64,000 nt of DNA, taken from NCBI RefSeq assembly GCF_009709615.1, contig NZ_WJYA01000010.1:57384-121383 (forward strand), read 5' to 3'. Position numbers and translations under genes: made by a program. Below, piece by piece: positions 39,344 through 48,321 of the stretch (positions are counted from its first letter, which is position 1; each line of letters starts with the position of its first letter). The DNA is from Winogradskyella ouciana (GTDB lineage: Bacteria > Bacteroidota > Bacteroidia > Flavobacteriales > Flavobacteriaceae). The notes below the pieces were generated by a model. The model saw nothing but the letters and a program-made list of their open reading frames with translations, made no database searches and had not been told where the DNA came from.

Positions 39344-40657
39344 ATGAACCACTTACCACTCATTATAAAGCGCGAATATTTAACCAAGGTTAAGAACAGA
39401 TCATTTATTGTAATGACGTTTTTAAGCCCATTGATAATGATTGCCCTGATTGCAGTTGTGGCATATTTATCTCAATTAAACAATGATAAACAACGTACCA
39501 TTTCGGTATTGGATGAAACAGGATTTTTTAACGATGTGTTTCAAAATACTGAAAACACAACCTACACGAGCTTAAATGAATTAAATCTAGACGATGCTAT
39601 TGCTTTAGTAAAGGAAAAAGAGGACTATGGCTTATTACATATTGCTAAAATAGATTCAATAGATGCTATTTCTAATAACGTGAAATTTTACTCTGAAGAA
39701 TCCCCTTCTTTATCAATTATGTCTAGTTTGGAGCGTAAAATAGAGAAACGCGTTCAAGAAATGAAACTTAAGAAAGAGGGAGTGAGCCTTGCCCAAATTG
39801 AAGCTTCAACAATTAACTTAGATATATCTCAAGAAAGTTTTGATGGAGAAAAAACGTCTAAAGAAGGTAACGTAGTAAAGTTGATTTTTGGTGGTGTTGC
39901 AGGTTATTTATTGTTTATGTTCATCATTATCTATGGTAATATGATCATGCGAAGCGTTATTGAAGAAAAAACCAGCAGGATTATAGAGGTTATCATATCT
40001 TCAGTAAAACCTGTACAACTGATGTTGGGTAAAATAATAGGTACCTCACTGGCAGGTATTACACAATTCGCCATTTGGGTTGTTTTAGGAGGTGTGTTAA
40101 TGGTAGTGGTATCAGCAATTTTAGGAATAGATTTAGCCCAATTACAGACACCACAGCAAGAAATGGTAACCCAAGCTATGGAAGCTGAGGGAGCACAAGC
40201 AATAGCAGAGAACATTTTTATTGAAATTACCAATTTGCCAATTTTAAATTTGGTTTTTGCTTTTATATTTTTCTTCGTAGGAGGTTACTTATTATATAGT
40301 TCCTTGTATGCAGCCATTGGTGCAGCAGTAGATAATGAAACAGATACTCAGCAGTTTATGTTGCCAATTCTTATGCCGTTGATTTTGGCGGTTTATGTTG
40401 GCGTGTTTACGGTTATAGAAGATCCGCATGGAACGGTTTCTACTGTATTTTCATTTATTCCATTAACATCACCAGTTGTTATGCTAATGCGTATTCCGTT
40501 TGGTGTGCCCTTATGGCAACAGGGATTATCATTAATACTTTTAATAGGGACGTTTATGTTTGCGGTATGGTTTGCAGCTAAAATTTATCGCGTAGGTATT
40601 CTAATGTATGGTAAAAAACCGACCTATAAAGAACTATTTAAATGGCTTAAATATTAA
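39344..40657 (+). CDS. ABC exporter permease (NatB/YhaP-like)
   Basis: 437 residues. An N-terminal TM (residues 22-42), a large extracytoplasmic loop (about 43-175), then five to six TM segments in the C-terminal half, including SRIIEVIISSVKPVQLMLGK. This is the ABC-2 membrane protein layout of NatB-type sodium or lipid exporters. Works with the ATPase directly upstream. Substrate unknown; sodium or a small stress molecule is plausible. Confidence 0.92.
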   Translation: MNHLPLIIKREYLTKVKNRSFIVMTFLSPLIMIALIAVVAYLSQLNNDKQRTISVLDETGFFNDVFQNTENTTYTSLNELNLDDAIALVKEKEDYGLLHIAKIDSIDAISNNVKFYSEESPSLSIMSSLERKIEKRVQEMKLKKEGVSLAQIEASTINLDISQESFDGEKTSKEGNVVKLIFGGVAGYLLFMFIIIYGNMIMRSVIEEKTSRIIEVIISSVKPVQLMLGKIIGTSLAGITQFAIWVVLGGVLMVVVSAILGIDLAQLQTPQQEMVTQAMEAEGAQAIAENIFIEITNLPILNLVFAFIFFFVGGYLLYSSLYAAIGAAVDNETDTQQFMLPILMPLILAVYVGVFTVIEDPHGTVSTVFSFIPLTSPVVMLMRIPFGVPLWQQGLSLILLIGTFMFAVWFAAKIYRVGILMYGKKPTYKELFKWLKY

Positions 40658-40660
40658 CCA

Positions 40661-41536
40661 ATGGTACAAGATTTAAGTAAAATAGAAGAAACAATCACAG
40701 AGAGTTCTGCCTGGGAATCTACTAAGGAATTCTTAGGAAGGCATATAGATATAGGGAAAGATATAAGTATTTCAATTTTAGATGTCTTAATTGTCATTAC
40801 GGCAATATTTATTACAACGATTGTATTAAGAATCATTTTAAGAGTAATTACAAGAAACCTTCCTGAAGACGATAAAAGTAAATTCAATGTGGTCTATGGT
40901 TATTTTAGATGGTTGATTTACGTTATTATTCTGCTCATCACTTTACATTCCGTTGGAATAAATGTTACAGCAGTATTTGCAGCTTCCGCAGCTTTACTAA
41001 TCGGTGTGGGTTTGGCACTACAAACCTTATTTCAGGATATAATATCTGGAGTATTTATTTTAATAGATCAATCGGTACATGTTGGTGACATCATAGAAAT
41101 TGAAGATAAGGTTGGGAGAGTAGAAGAAATAAAACTAAGAACGACGAGAGCGGTTACTATTGACAATAAAGTCTTGGTAATTCCAAATCACTTATATTTA
41201 ACTAACTCGCTATATAATTGGACACAGAACGGAGCTACAACCAGAGAAAGTGTAGAAGTAGGCGTTGCCTATGGTAGTGATGTGCAACTAGTTAAAAAGT
41301 TATTGTTGCAAGCAGCAAGTACTCATGAAGATGTTATTAGCGAGCCAGAACCAACGGTATTGTTCACTAATTTTGGGGATAGTTCTTTAAATTTCAAACT
41401 TGTTTTTACACTAGCAGATAGTTTTAAAGCACAGTTTCCAAAGAGCGATATTCGTTTTGAAATTGATAGATTGTTTAGAGAAAACAACGTTACGATCCCT
41501 TTCCCACAACGCGATATTCATATTATTGAAAAATAG
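40661..41536 (+). CDS. Small-conductance mechanosensitive channel (MscS family)
   Basis: 291 residues. Two to three transmembrane helices, then the pore and beta domain of MscS: VGLALQTLFQDIISGVFILIDQSVHVGDIIEIED near 106-140 and VIPNHLYLTNSLYNWTQ. It opens under membrane tension to release osmolytes. Starts 3 bp after the permease stop, so co-translation is likely. Confidence 0.94.
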   Translation: MVQDLSKIEETITESSAWESTKEFLGRHIDIGKDISISILDVLIVITAIFITTIVLRIILRVITRNLPEDDKSKFNVVYGYFRWLIYVIILLITLHSVGINVTAVFAASAALLIGVGLALQTLFQDIISGVFILIDQSVHVGDIIEIEDKVGRVEEIKLRTTRAVTIDNKVLVIPNHLYLTNSLYNWTQNGATTRESVEVGVAYGSDVQLVKKLLLQAASTHEDVISEPEPTVLFTNFGDSSLNFKLVFTLADSFKAQFPKSDIRFEIDRLFRENNVTIPFPQRDIHIIEK

Positions 41537-41542
41537 AAAAAA

Positions 41543-42430
41543 ATGACTTTACGCTTTTCAAAATGTTGCATAATACTAATTATAACTTTGTTTTATGCTC
41601 AGTTTGTTCAAGCCCAACTCGATGATTTAGCGCGTTTAGAGTATTCTTTTATACCAAAAAGCGGCTCAGATGATCAATATACAAGGTTAAGGCTGTCGCT
41701 CAACTATCCTATAGAATTAAAAGAAGATACTTATTTCATAGTTGGAGGTGAGTATAATAGGGTAATACTTAACTTACAAGATAACTATCCTTTTGATAGA
41801 TCGCTTTTAAAAACTATAAATATTATTGACCTTAATTTAGGATATACATTCAAGACCAGTGAAACATGGAGACTTGGTTTTCGTTTAAATCCGAGAATAG
41901 CTTCAACCTTAACCCAAAAAATTAGTGGTGATGACTTTTTTCTAAATGGAGGCGCTTTTGCTATTATAGATCGATCAAAGGATGAAAGTCTAAAACGACC
42001 TTACAGATTAATTTTAGGCCTTACCTATAATACCACAACGGGTTTACCGTTTCCTTTGCCATTTGTAAGTTACTACAGAAAACCAAGCGAAAAATGGTCA
42101 TTTTCTATTGGTGTACCAAAATCCAATATCAAATGGTTTTTAGACCAAAAAAACACCTTGCAATCATTTGTAAGCTTAGATGGTTATTTTGCACACTTGC
42201 AAGAGCCCTCTGTTGTAAATGGCAAGCAAGTTGATAATGTATCGTTATCCGTAATTGTTGGTGGTGCTGGTTATGAGTATTTATTTACAAAGCATTTGGT
42301 AGCCTATGCTTATGCTGGTTATACCTTTAGGTTAAATAACGTATTGCGCGATGGTGATAGAAATGAGGTTTTTAAATTAAATGATTTAAACGCCTTTTAC
42401 TTAAGAACAGGAATAAAATTCAAAATATAG
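41543..42430 (+). CDS. DUF6268 outer-membrane protein
   Basis: 295 residues. Signal peptide (to about residue 24, VQA-QLD), then a beta-barrel body (ARLEYSFIPKSGSDDQYTRL opening, LRLSLNYPIELKEDTYFIVG strands, and a closing FYLRTGIKFKI). Matches DUF6268, outer-membrane proteins of unknown role in Bacteroidota. Starts 6 bp after the channel gene; the response regulator begins 2 bp after it. Confidence 0.85.
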   Translation: MTLRFSKCCIILIITLFYAQFVQAQLDDLARLEYSFIPKSGSDDQYTRLRLSLNYPIELKEDTYFIVGGEYNRVILNLQDNYPFDRSLLKTINIIDLNLGYTFKTSETWRLGFRLNPRIASTLTQKISGDDFFLNGGAFAIIDRSKDESLKRPYRLILGLTYNTTTGLPFPLPFVSYYRKPSEKWSFSIGVPKSNIKWFLDQKNTLQSFVSLDGYFAHLQEPSVVNGKQVDNVSLSVIVGGAGYEYLFTKHLVAYAYAGYTFRLNNVLRDGDRNEVFKLNDLNAFYLRTGIKFKI

Positions 42431-42432
42431 AT

Positions 42433-43596
42433 ATGTCAAAAATATTGATAATAGAAGATGAAGCAGCCATTAGAAGAGTATTGGTAAAAATTCTTTCTGA
42501 AGAGAGTGATACCTATCAAGTTGAAGAGGCCGAAGATGGTCTAGCTGGAATTGAAAAAATCAAAAAAGACGATTACGACTTAGTGCTCTGTGATATTAAA
42601 ATGCCAAAAATGGATGGGGTTGAGGTTTTAGAAGCTGTAAAAAAAATAAAACCAGAAATACCTATGGTAATGATATCTGGTCACGGAGATTTGGATACAG
42701 CCGTAAACACAATGCGTTTAGGTGCGTTTGATTATATTTCTAAGCCACCAGATTTAAATAGACTTTTAAATACGGTTCGTATTGCTTTAGACAGAAAAGA
42801 GCTTGTAGTTGAAAACAAAATGCTAAAAAAGAAAGTTAGCAAAAACTACCAAATGGTAGGTGAGAGTGATGCTATTGAGAATATCAAGGATATGATTGAT
42901 AAAGTGGCTCCAACAGATGCTCGTGTCCTCATTACAGGTCCAAACGGAACAGGTAAAGAATTGGTGGCACACTGGTTGCACCAAAAAAGTGAGCGCTCCA
43001 AAGGGCCAATGATAGAGGTTAATTGTGCTGCAATTCCTAGCGAATTAATCGAAAGTGAATTGTTTGGCCATGTAAAAGGGGCATTTACATCAGCAAATAA
43101 AGACCGAGCTGGTAAGTTTGAAGCGGCAAACGGAGGTACTATTTTTCTTGACGAGATAGGCGATATGAGCCTGTCTGCACAGGCTAAGGTATTGAGAGCC
43201 TTGCAGGAAAGTCGTATTCAGCGTGTTGGTAGCGATAAGGACATCAAAGTAAATGTAAGAGTTGTAGCTGCAACAAATAAAAACTTGAAGAAAGAAATTG
43301 AAGACGGTAAGTTTAGGGAAGACTTGTACCATAGATTGGCTGTTATTTTAATAAAAGTGCCAGCACTGAATGATAGGCGAGAAGACATTCCTCTATTGGT
43401 GGATTATTTTGCAGAAAAAATTTCCAGTGAACAAGGAACAGCTAAAAAATCATTTTCTTCTAAGGCTATAAAACTTCTTCAAGATTATGATTGGACAGGC
43501 AACATCCGTGAATTAAGAAATGTTGTAGAAAGATTGATTATCTTAGGAGGAAAAGAAGTAAGTGAAGCAGATGTAAAGGCGTTTGCTTCGAAATAA
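42433..43596 (+). CDS. Sigma-54 activator-type response regulator without DNA-binding domain
   Basis: 387 residues. Receiver domain with phospho-acceptor Asp54 (LVLCDIKMPKMDG), then an AAA+ sigma-54 interaction domain: Walker A TGPNGTGKE, the sigma-54 contact loop GAFTSA (216-221; the usual form is GAFTGA), Walker B GGTIFLDEIGDM and the arginine finger region DLYHRLAV. The AAA+ domain ends with NIRELRNVVERL and the protein stops about 17 residues later, so the Fis-type HTH is missing. Such activators (FlgR of Helicobacter is one) act from solution. A cognate histidine kinase is not adjacent. Confidence 0.94.
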   Translation: MSKILIIEDEAAIRRVLVKILSEESDTYQVEEAEDGLAGIEKIKKDDYDLVLCDIKMPKMDGVEVLEAVKKIKPEIPMVMISGHGDLDTAVNTMRLGAFDYISKPPDLNRLLNTVRIALDRKELVVENKMLKKKVSKNYQMVGESDAIENIKDMIDKVAPTDARVLITGPNGTGKELVAHWLHQKSERSKGPMIEVNCAAIPSELIESELFGHVKGAFTSANKDRAGKFEAANGGTIFLDEIGDMSLSAQAKVLRALQESRIQRVGSDKDIKVNVRVVAATNKNLKKEIEDGKFREDLYHRLAVILIKVPALNDRREDIPLLVDYFAEKISSEQGTAKKSFSSKAIKLLQDYDWTGNIRELRNVVERLIILGGKEVSEADVKAFASK

Positions 43597-43597
43597 C

Positions 43598-44152
43598 ATG
43601 AAATTAAAATTAACTGCATATAACAAAAGAGCACTATTAGGAGGTATTATATCTGCTATAATTATTGGTTTGGGTGCTTACGGATTGGGTAATATAAGTG
43701 GTTATGAAGCAAAATCACTGATTGCCTCCTCTTTACCAGGTATCAATGCCCTTTGTAATACCATTGTCCTTGCGTCTGCAACAATTCTTGCACTTTTATT
43801 AACACTTCTAAGTATAAGCTCTAGCACTAAGTCCAGATTAAAGGACGAACATTATAAACATGTTTTGCTCATTGCCAAAATAGACACAATAGTGTTTGTT
43901 GCTGCCATGATAGTTTTTCAGTTAATGAACATTCCTGTGACTGAAGCGGAAAATGTACCTAGCTCTTGGTACACAATAATTTATTATATCAGTTTGGGAT
44001 TGTCCGCAATTTTAAGTGGAGGATTAATAAGTGTTGTCTTAATGCTATACAATACGGTTGTTAGTATTATAAAAATTGTTGGCTTAGGTGTTGAGGATCA
44101 CCCATTGACTTATCAAGAAGAGGAAGCTAGCGACGAATCGATGAAAAATTAA
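43598..44152 (+). CDS. Four-TM membrane protein of unknown function
   Basis: 184 residues with four hydrophobic helices (about 13-31, 51-75, 91-110 and 126-152) and an acidic C-terminus (EDHPLTYQEEEASDESMKN). No family recognised. Start at 43598 (MKLKLTAYNK): a longer frame from 43583 overlaps the end of the preceding gene, but the chosen ATG follows that gene's TAA by one base. Placed between the activator and ppk2, it may belong to the same stress operon. Confidence 0.75.
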   Translation: MKLKLTAYNKRALLGGIISAIIIGLGAYGLGNISGYEAKSLIASSLPGINALCNTIVLASATILALLLTLLSISSSTKSRLKDEHYKHVLLIAKIDTIVFVAAMIVFQLMNIPVTEAENVPSSWYTIIYYISLGLSAILSGGLISVVLMLYNTVVSIIKIVGLGVEDHPLTYQEEEASDESMKN

Positions 44153-44166
44153 ACAAACTACATCAC

Positions 44167-45045
44167 ATGAAAGAAGTCAAAATTGAGGATTTTAAGATCA
44201 CATCTGAGATTAATATTTCAGATTTACCAACACATGTAGATTTAGATGCTGATAAAAAAGAACTTAAAGAAGCCTTAAGGGATGTCAGTAAAGATTTAGC
44301 GGATATCCAAAACGCGATGTATGCACATGGTAAATACTCGGTTTTGTTTTGCATTCAAGGTATGGATACGGCAGGTAAGGATAGCTTAATCCGTGAAGTT
44401 TTTAAGGAATTTAACGTAAGGGGTATTGTAGCGCATAGTTTTAAAAAACCAACGGATTTAGAGTTAAAGCACGATTATCTTTGGAGACATTATATAGCAT
44501 TACCAGCAAGAGGTAAATTTGGGATTTTTAATAGAACGCATTATGAAAATGTTTTGGTAACACGTGTGCATCCCAATTATTTGATGTATGAGAATATGCC
44601 AGATATAAACTCTGTTGCGGATGTTGATGATGCCTTTTGGGACAGACGATTTGAAGAAATCAATAATTTTGAAAAGCACATTGCAGATAATGGTACCATC
44701 ATCTTTAAGTTCTTTTTAAATCTATCTAAAGAAGAACAGAAAAACAGATTATTAAGACGTCTCAACAGACCAGATAAACATTGGAAATTTTCAGCAGATG
44801 ATTTAAAGGAGCGTAAATTGTGGGATAAGTATCAAGCCTGTTATGAAGATGTATTAAACAGAAGTTCTAAACCTCATGCACCTTGGTTTAATATTCCTGC
44901 AGATGATAAGCCAACGGCAAGATACATTGTGGCTAAGATTCTATATGAGATATTGACAACTTATAAAGATATAAGAGAGCCGGAGTTGCCAGCTAAGGAA
45001 AAAGCGAATATTGATGTATATAAACAAGAACTAAACGATGAATAA
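44167..45045 (+). CDS. Polyphosphate kinase 2 family protein
   Basis: 292 residues. Walker A GMDTAGKDS at 65-73 and the PPK2 segment GKFGIFNRTHYENVLVTRVH are clear. PPK2 enzymes transfer phosphate between polyphosphate and nucleotides; whether this one prefers ADP, AMP or GDP (class I-III) cannot be told by eye. It overlaps the following peptidase gene by 8 bp. Confidence 0.92.
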   Translation: MKEVKIEDFKITSEINISDLPTHVDLDADKKELKEALRDVSKDLADIQNAMYAHGKYSVLFCIQGMDTAGKDSLIREVFKEFNVRGIVAHSFKKPTDLELKHDYLWRHYIALPARGKFGIFNRTHYENVLVTRVHPNYLMYENMPDINSVADVDDAFWDRRFEEINNFEKHIADNGTIIFKFFLNLSKEEQKNRLLRRLNRPDKHWKFSADDLKERKLWDKYQACYEDVLNRSSKPHAPWFNIPADDKPTARYIVAKILYEILTTYKDIREPELPAKEKANIDVYKQELNDE

Positions 45046-46459
45046 CTACCTTAAGACTATATCCAGAATTGCATTACTCATTTGTTTCTGTCTTTCCTTT
45101 TCTCTGAAAGCACAGTCGGATGAAGACGTTCTAAAAAACATTTATAAACAATCGCTAACCAATGGTAAAAGTTACGAATGGTTAGATTACTTGTCCAACA
45201 AAATAGGTGGACGCTTATCTGGTTCAACAAATGCTGAACTCGCTGTACAATATACTAAAGCAGAACTTGAGAAATTAGGACTAGATAAAGTTTGGTTGCA
45301 ACCTGTAATGGTGCCAAAATGGGTGAGAGGTGAACAAGAAATGGCTTATTTTAAAACTTCGAACGACTTAAATAAAGTCAATATCTGTGCTTTAGGCGGA
45401 TCAGTTGCTACACCAGAAGGTGGTGTAAAAGCAAAGGTTATAGAAGTCAACTCGTATCAGGATTTAGAAAAACTGGGTGAGGAAAACATAAAAGGTAAAA
45501 TTGTATTCATTAACAGATCTTGGGAACAGGAACTTGTTAATACATTTCAAGCCTATGGAGGTTGTGCTGCAGAGCGTTATGCAGGTGCTGCTGAAGCGGC
45601 CAAATATGGCGCAGTTGGTACAATTGTACGTTCTTTGAGTTCTCGCCTAGATGATTATCCGCATACTGGTAGTATGGGTTACGGAGATTTACCTGTAGAG
45701 CAACGTATTCCTTCTGCAGCAATCAGTACCAATGATGCCGTAAAACTAAGCGAAGCTTTAAAAAAGGATAAAGATATTGAATTTCACTTTGAGATGAGTT
45801 GTCAGCAGTTTGACGACGTGATGTCTTATAACGTCATTGGTGAAATTACTGGTAGCGAATTTCCAAATGAATATATCATAGTCGGAGGTCATTTAGATTC
45901 ATGGGATTTAGGAGATGGAGCACATGATGACGGCGCAGGTGTGGTACAATCCATGGACGTTTTACGATTGATGAAAGAAAGCGGTATCACACCAAAACGT
46001 AGTATTCGCGTGGTGTTGTTTATGAATGAAGAAAATGGGTTACGTGGCGGAAGAAAATACGCCGAAGTTGCTAAAGAAAAGAACGAAAAGCACATTTTCG
46101 CCTTAGAAAGCGATGCTGGCGGATTTACACCACGAGGTTTTAGTTTTGATTGTAATGACCTTATGTTTTCAAAAATTGAAGCATGGAGACCACTATTCAA
46201 ACCGTATTTAATCCATTATTTTGAAAAAGGTGGAAGTGGTGCCGATATCGGTCCATTGAAAAATGATGATATCGTCTTAGCGGGATTACGACCAGACTCA
46301 CAGCGCTATTTCGACCATCATCATGCAGCAAATGACACCTTTGAACACGTCAACAAACGCGAACTGGAGTTAGGTGCCGCAACCATGACTGCTTTGATGT
46401 TTTTGGTGGATAAGTATGGTACTGAAACCATAACCAATACCAAAGAAATAAAAGATTAA
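45038..46459 (+). CDS. M28-family zinc aminopeptidase, secreted
   Basis: 473 residues. Signal peptide (to about residue 27), a PA-type insert (KVIEVNSYQDLEKLGEENIK region), then the M28 catalytic core: GGHLDSWDLGDGAHDDGAG starting at His285 (metal ligands His285 and Asp297), MNEENGLRGG with catalytic Glu, and FDHHHAANDTFEHVN near the end. It releases N-terminal residues from peptides in the periplasm or outside. Overlaps ppk2 by 8 bp; the DinB-like gene is 12 bp downstream. Confidence 0.93.
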   Translation: MNNYLKTISRIALLICFCLSFSLKAQSDEDVLKNIYKQSLTNGKSYEWLDYLSNKIGGRLSGSTNAELAVQYTKAELEKLGLDKVWLQPVMVPKWVRGEQEMAYFKTSNDLNKVNICALGGSVATPEGGVKAKVIEVNSYQDLEKLGEENIKGKIVFINRSWEQELVNTFQAYGGCAAERYAGAAEAAKYGAVGTIVRSLSSRLDDYPHTGSMGYGDLPVEQRIPSAAISTNDAVKLSEALKKDKDIEFHFEMSCQQFDDVMSYNVIGEITGSEFPNEYIIVGGHLDSWDLGDGAHDDGAGVVQSMDVLRLMKESGITPKRSIRVVLFMNEENGLRGGRKYAEVAKEKNEKHIFALESDAGGFTPRGFSFDCNDLMFSKIEAWRPLFKPYLIHYFEKGGSGADIGPLKNDDIVLAGLRPDSQRYFDHHHAANDTFEHVNKRELELGAATMTALMFLVDKYGTETITNTKEIKD

Positions 46460-46471
46460 TAGTTTTGCCTT

Positions 46472-47044
46472 ATGAAGAAAGTACTTCTAATAGTCATTTC
46501 ATTATTTGCACTAATTAGTTTCGCACAAGAAAGTTCTGAAAGCGAATTACCATACTATGAAATCCCAGAGTACTCTGATGAATTTACCGCTGGTACTATG
46601 GCAGCGCGAATGGTTGATGCACTAGGCTTCCGTTATTTTTGGGCAACGGATAGCTTAACGGAAAAAGATTTAGCCTATAAAGCTAATGAGGACGGTAGAT
46701 CGACCGAGGAAACGATCAAACATATTTATGATTTATCAAAGATTATTGTCAATTCAACCTTAAAAGAACCAAACTCTAGAGTTGATGAAGATTTGTCTTA
46801 TGAAGAAATGCGAGCAAAAACACTAACAAACCTTAAAACCGCAGCCGATATTTTAAGAACTAGTGATGATATTTCGCAATACAAAATTATTTTCGGTGAA
46901 CAGGAAATTCCGTTTTGGAATCAAGTTAATGGCCCAATTGCAGATGCCATTTGGCACTGTGGGCAGATAGTAATTTACAGACGAACAACAGGAAATCCTA
47001 TTAATCCTAAGGTTAATCATTTTTCAGGAAAAGTGAGAAACTAG
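46472..47044 (+). CDS. Secreted DinB-like protein
   Basis: 190 residues. Signal peptide (MKKVLLIVISLFALISFAQ) followed by a DinB/DUF664-type four-helix bundle. Likely metal-binding His residues occur in TIKHIYDL and in DAIWHCGQIVIYRR. DinB-like proteins of this type are usually cytoplasmic thiol-dependent enzymes; export is uncommon. Last gene of the run starting at 38414; its stop is 1 bp from the convergent M23 peptidase gene. Confidence 0.8.
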   Translation: MKKVLLIVISLFALISFAQESSESELPYYEIPEYSDEFTAGTMAARMVDALGFRYFWATDSLTEKDLAYKANEDGRSTEETIKHIYDLSKIIVNSTLKEPNSRVDEDLSYEEMRAKTLTNLKTAADILRTSDDISQYKIIFGEQEIPFWNQVNGPIADAIWHCGQIVIYRRTTGNPINPKVNHFSGKVRN

Positions 47045-47045
47045 G

Positions 47046-47855
47046 TTATAGTTTCCGTTTGTAGAACCTGCCTTGTTTTAATTTTTTTCGTTTTTGTCCT
47101 TTAAAATAAAAAGGTATTGATAATCCTCCAGATTTGTAGAGTACTAAATGCAAGTGTGGTATCGTGGTAAAACAAGTCATACCAGAAATAGCAATGGGTT
47201 GACCAGCTTTAACTATATCTCCGACATCAACCAAAGCTCCTTCACAATCTAAATGCACATAGTGCGCCATTGAGCCATCATCGTGTAAAATATAAAGTTT
47301 ATTGGCCGTATTTATACACTTTCGGGTTCTGCAATGTTCCTTAGAGTCTTCTTTTATAAAAAACACTTTTCCAGATCTTACCGCAGTTATAGTATCTCCA
47401 ACTTTAGTCCCAAAATCGATGGCATATTTAGAATGTGGATCATTATGGGAGAATTTTCCACCAAAGGATTGTATTATTTTATATCGTTTTCCTTTTGGGT
47501 AAGGTAACAGATAAGCGTGGTTATTATCAGCATCGCTTTTAGAATCACCAAAATTAGCTTTAAATTTTAGGTAAGACTGAATATGGATTTTAGAGGTATC
47601 TGCAAGTCGTGCAATTGGAATCGCTACTGCCTTTTTTAAAGTGTCTTTGTACTTTAAAAAACTATAGGGATTTACTTTTATAAACCCCTTTGTAGAATCC
47701 AAAGGTAATAATTTTACTTCCATAGGAGCGTAAAACGGGTTTATAAAATCTAGATAAACCGTATCGTTTTCAATATGCTTATAGCTTTTTAAACTCTGGC
47801 CATAAAACTGCTGAATAGAAGTAAACGTTATAAGAAGAAGTAGCAACTTTTTCAT
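47046..47855 (-). CDS. M23-family peptidase, secreted
   Basis: 269 residues. Signal peptide (to about residue 19, FYG-QSL), an N-terminal beta region, then the LytM/M23 zinc domain: HSKYAIDFG (first His and Asp ligands) and PHLHLVL (HxH motif). Cys residues (EHCRTRKC) suggest a disulfide. It should cut peptidoglycan cross-links in the periplasm. Intact and of usual length. Confidence 0.93.
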   Translation of the reverse strand: MKKLLLLLITFTSIQQFYGQSLKSYKHIENDTVYLDFINPFYAPMEVKLLPLDSTKGFIKVNPYSFLKYKDTLKKAVAIPIARLADTSKIHIQSYLKFKANFGDSKSDADNNHAYLLPYPKGKRYKIIQSFGGKFSHNDPHSKYAIDFGTKVGDTITAVRSGKVFFIKEDSKEHCRTRKCINTANKLYILHDDGSMAHYVHLDCEGALVDVGDIVKAGQPIAISGMTCFTTIPHLHLVLYKSGGLSIPFYFKGQKRKKLKQGRFYKRKL

Positions 47856-47914
47856 ATAGTAGAGATACAGGTTTGATTAAATTGTTACATTTATAAAGAT
47901 AAATATTTTAAAAA

Positions 47915-48292
47915 ATGAATACTGGTTACCTCAAAGAAATTCATCCTGTGTTACCTGTTAAAAGCGTAGTTAAAGCTGTCGATTTTTATGTTGAAAAATT
48001 AGGCTTTAAGCTTGCTTTTACTGACACAACGAGCGATAACGGTTATGCTGGTGTGTCTAGAGATAATATTGAGATTCACCTACAATGGCACGATGAAAAA
48101 GAATGGGTAGAGGGTTTAGACAGACCAATGCTTCGCATATATGTTGAAAATATTACAAAATTGTACGAAGAGTATAAAACCAAAGATATTTTTCATGAGC
48201 GCACAGCTCTAAAGGAAAAGATTTGGGGAACAAAAGAGTTTGCTTTTTATGATTTGTACGGAAATGGTTTAACGTTTTATAGAGATCTGTAA
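47915..48292 (+). CDS. VOC-family (glyoxalase/bleomycin-resistance-like) protein
   Basis: 125 residues, two beta-alpha-beta-beta-beta units. IHPVLPVKSVVKAVDFYVEKLGF is the opening and KEFAFYDLYGNGLTFYRDL the close; Glu and His residues (NIEIHLQW, then the terminal region) may bind metal. Typical of the bleomycin-resistance/dioxygenase-like group; substrate unknown. Confidence 0.88.
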   Translation: MNTGYLKEIHPVLPVKSVVKAVDFYVEKLGFKLAFTDTTSDNGYAGVSRDNIEIHLQWHDEKEWVEGLDRPMLRIYVENITKLYEEYKTKDIFHERTALKEKIWGTKEFAFYDLYGNGLTFYRDL

Positions 48293-48321
48293 TTGTATTT
48301 TTTATGTATTTTGTCTATAGC

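Noticed and set aside
48304..48321. The upstream start (MYFVYS) for the carboxypeptidase-regulatory-like protein
   Set aside because: It would place aromatic and polar residues before the signal peptide; MKLRLL at 48322 is the more normal start.
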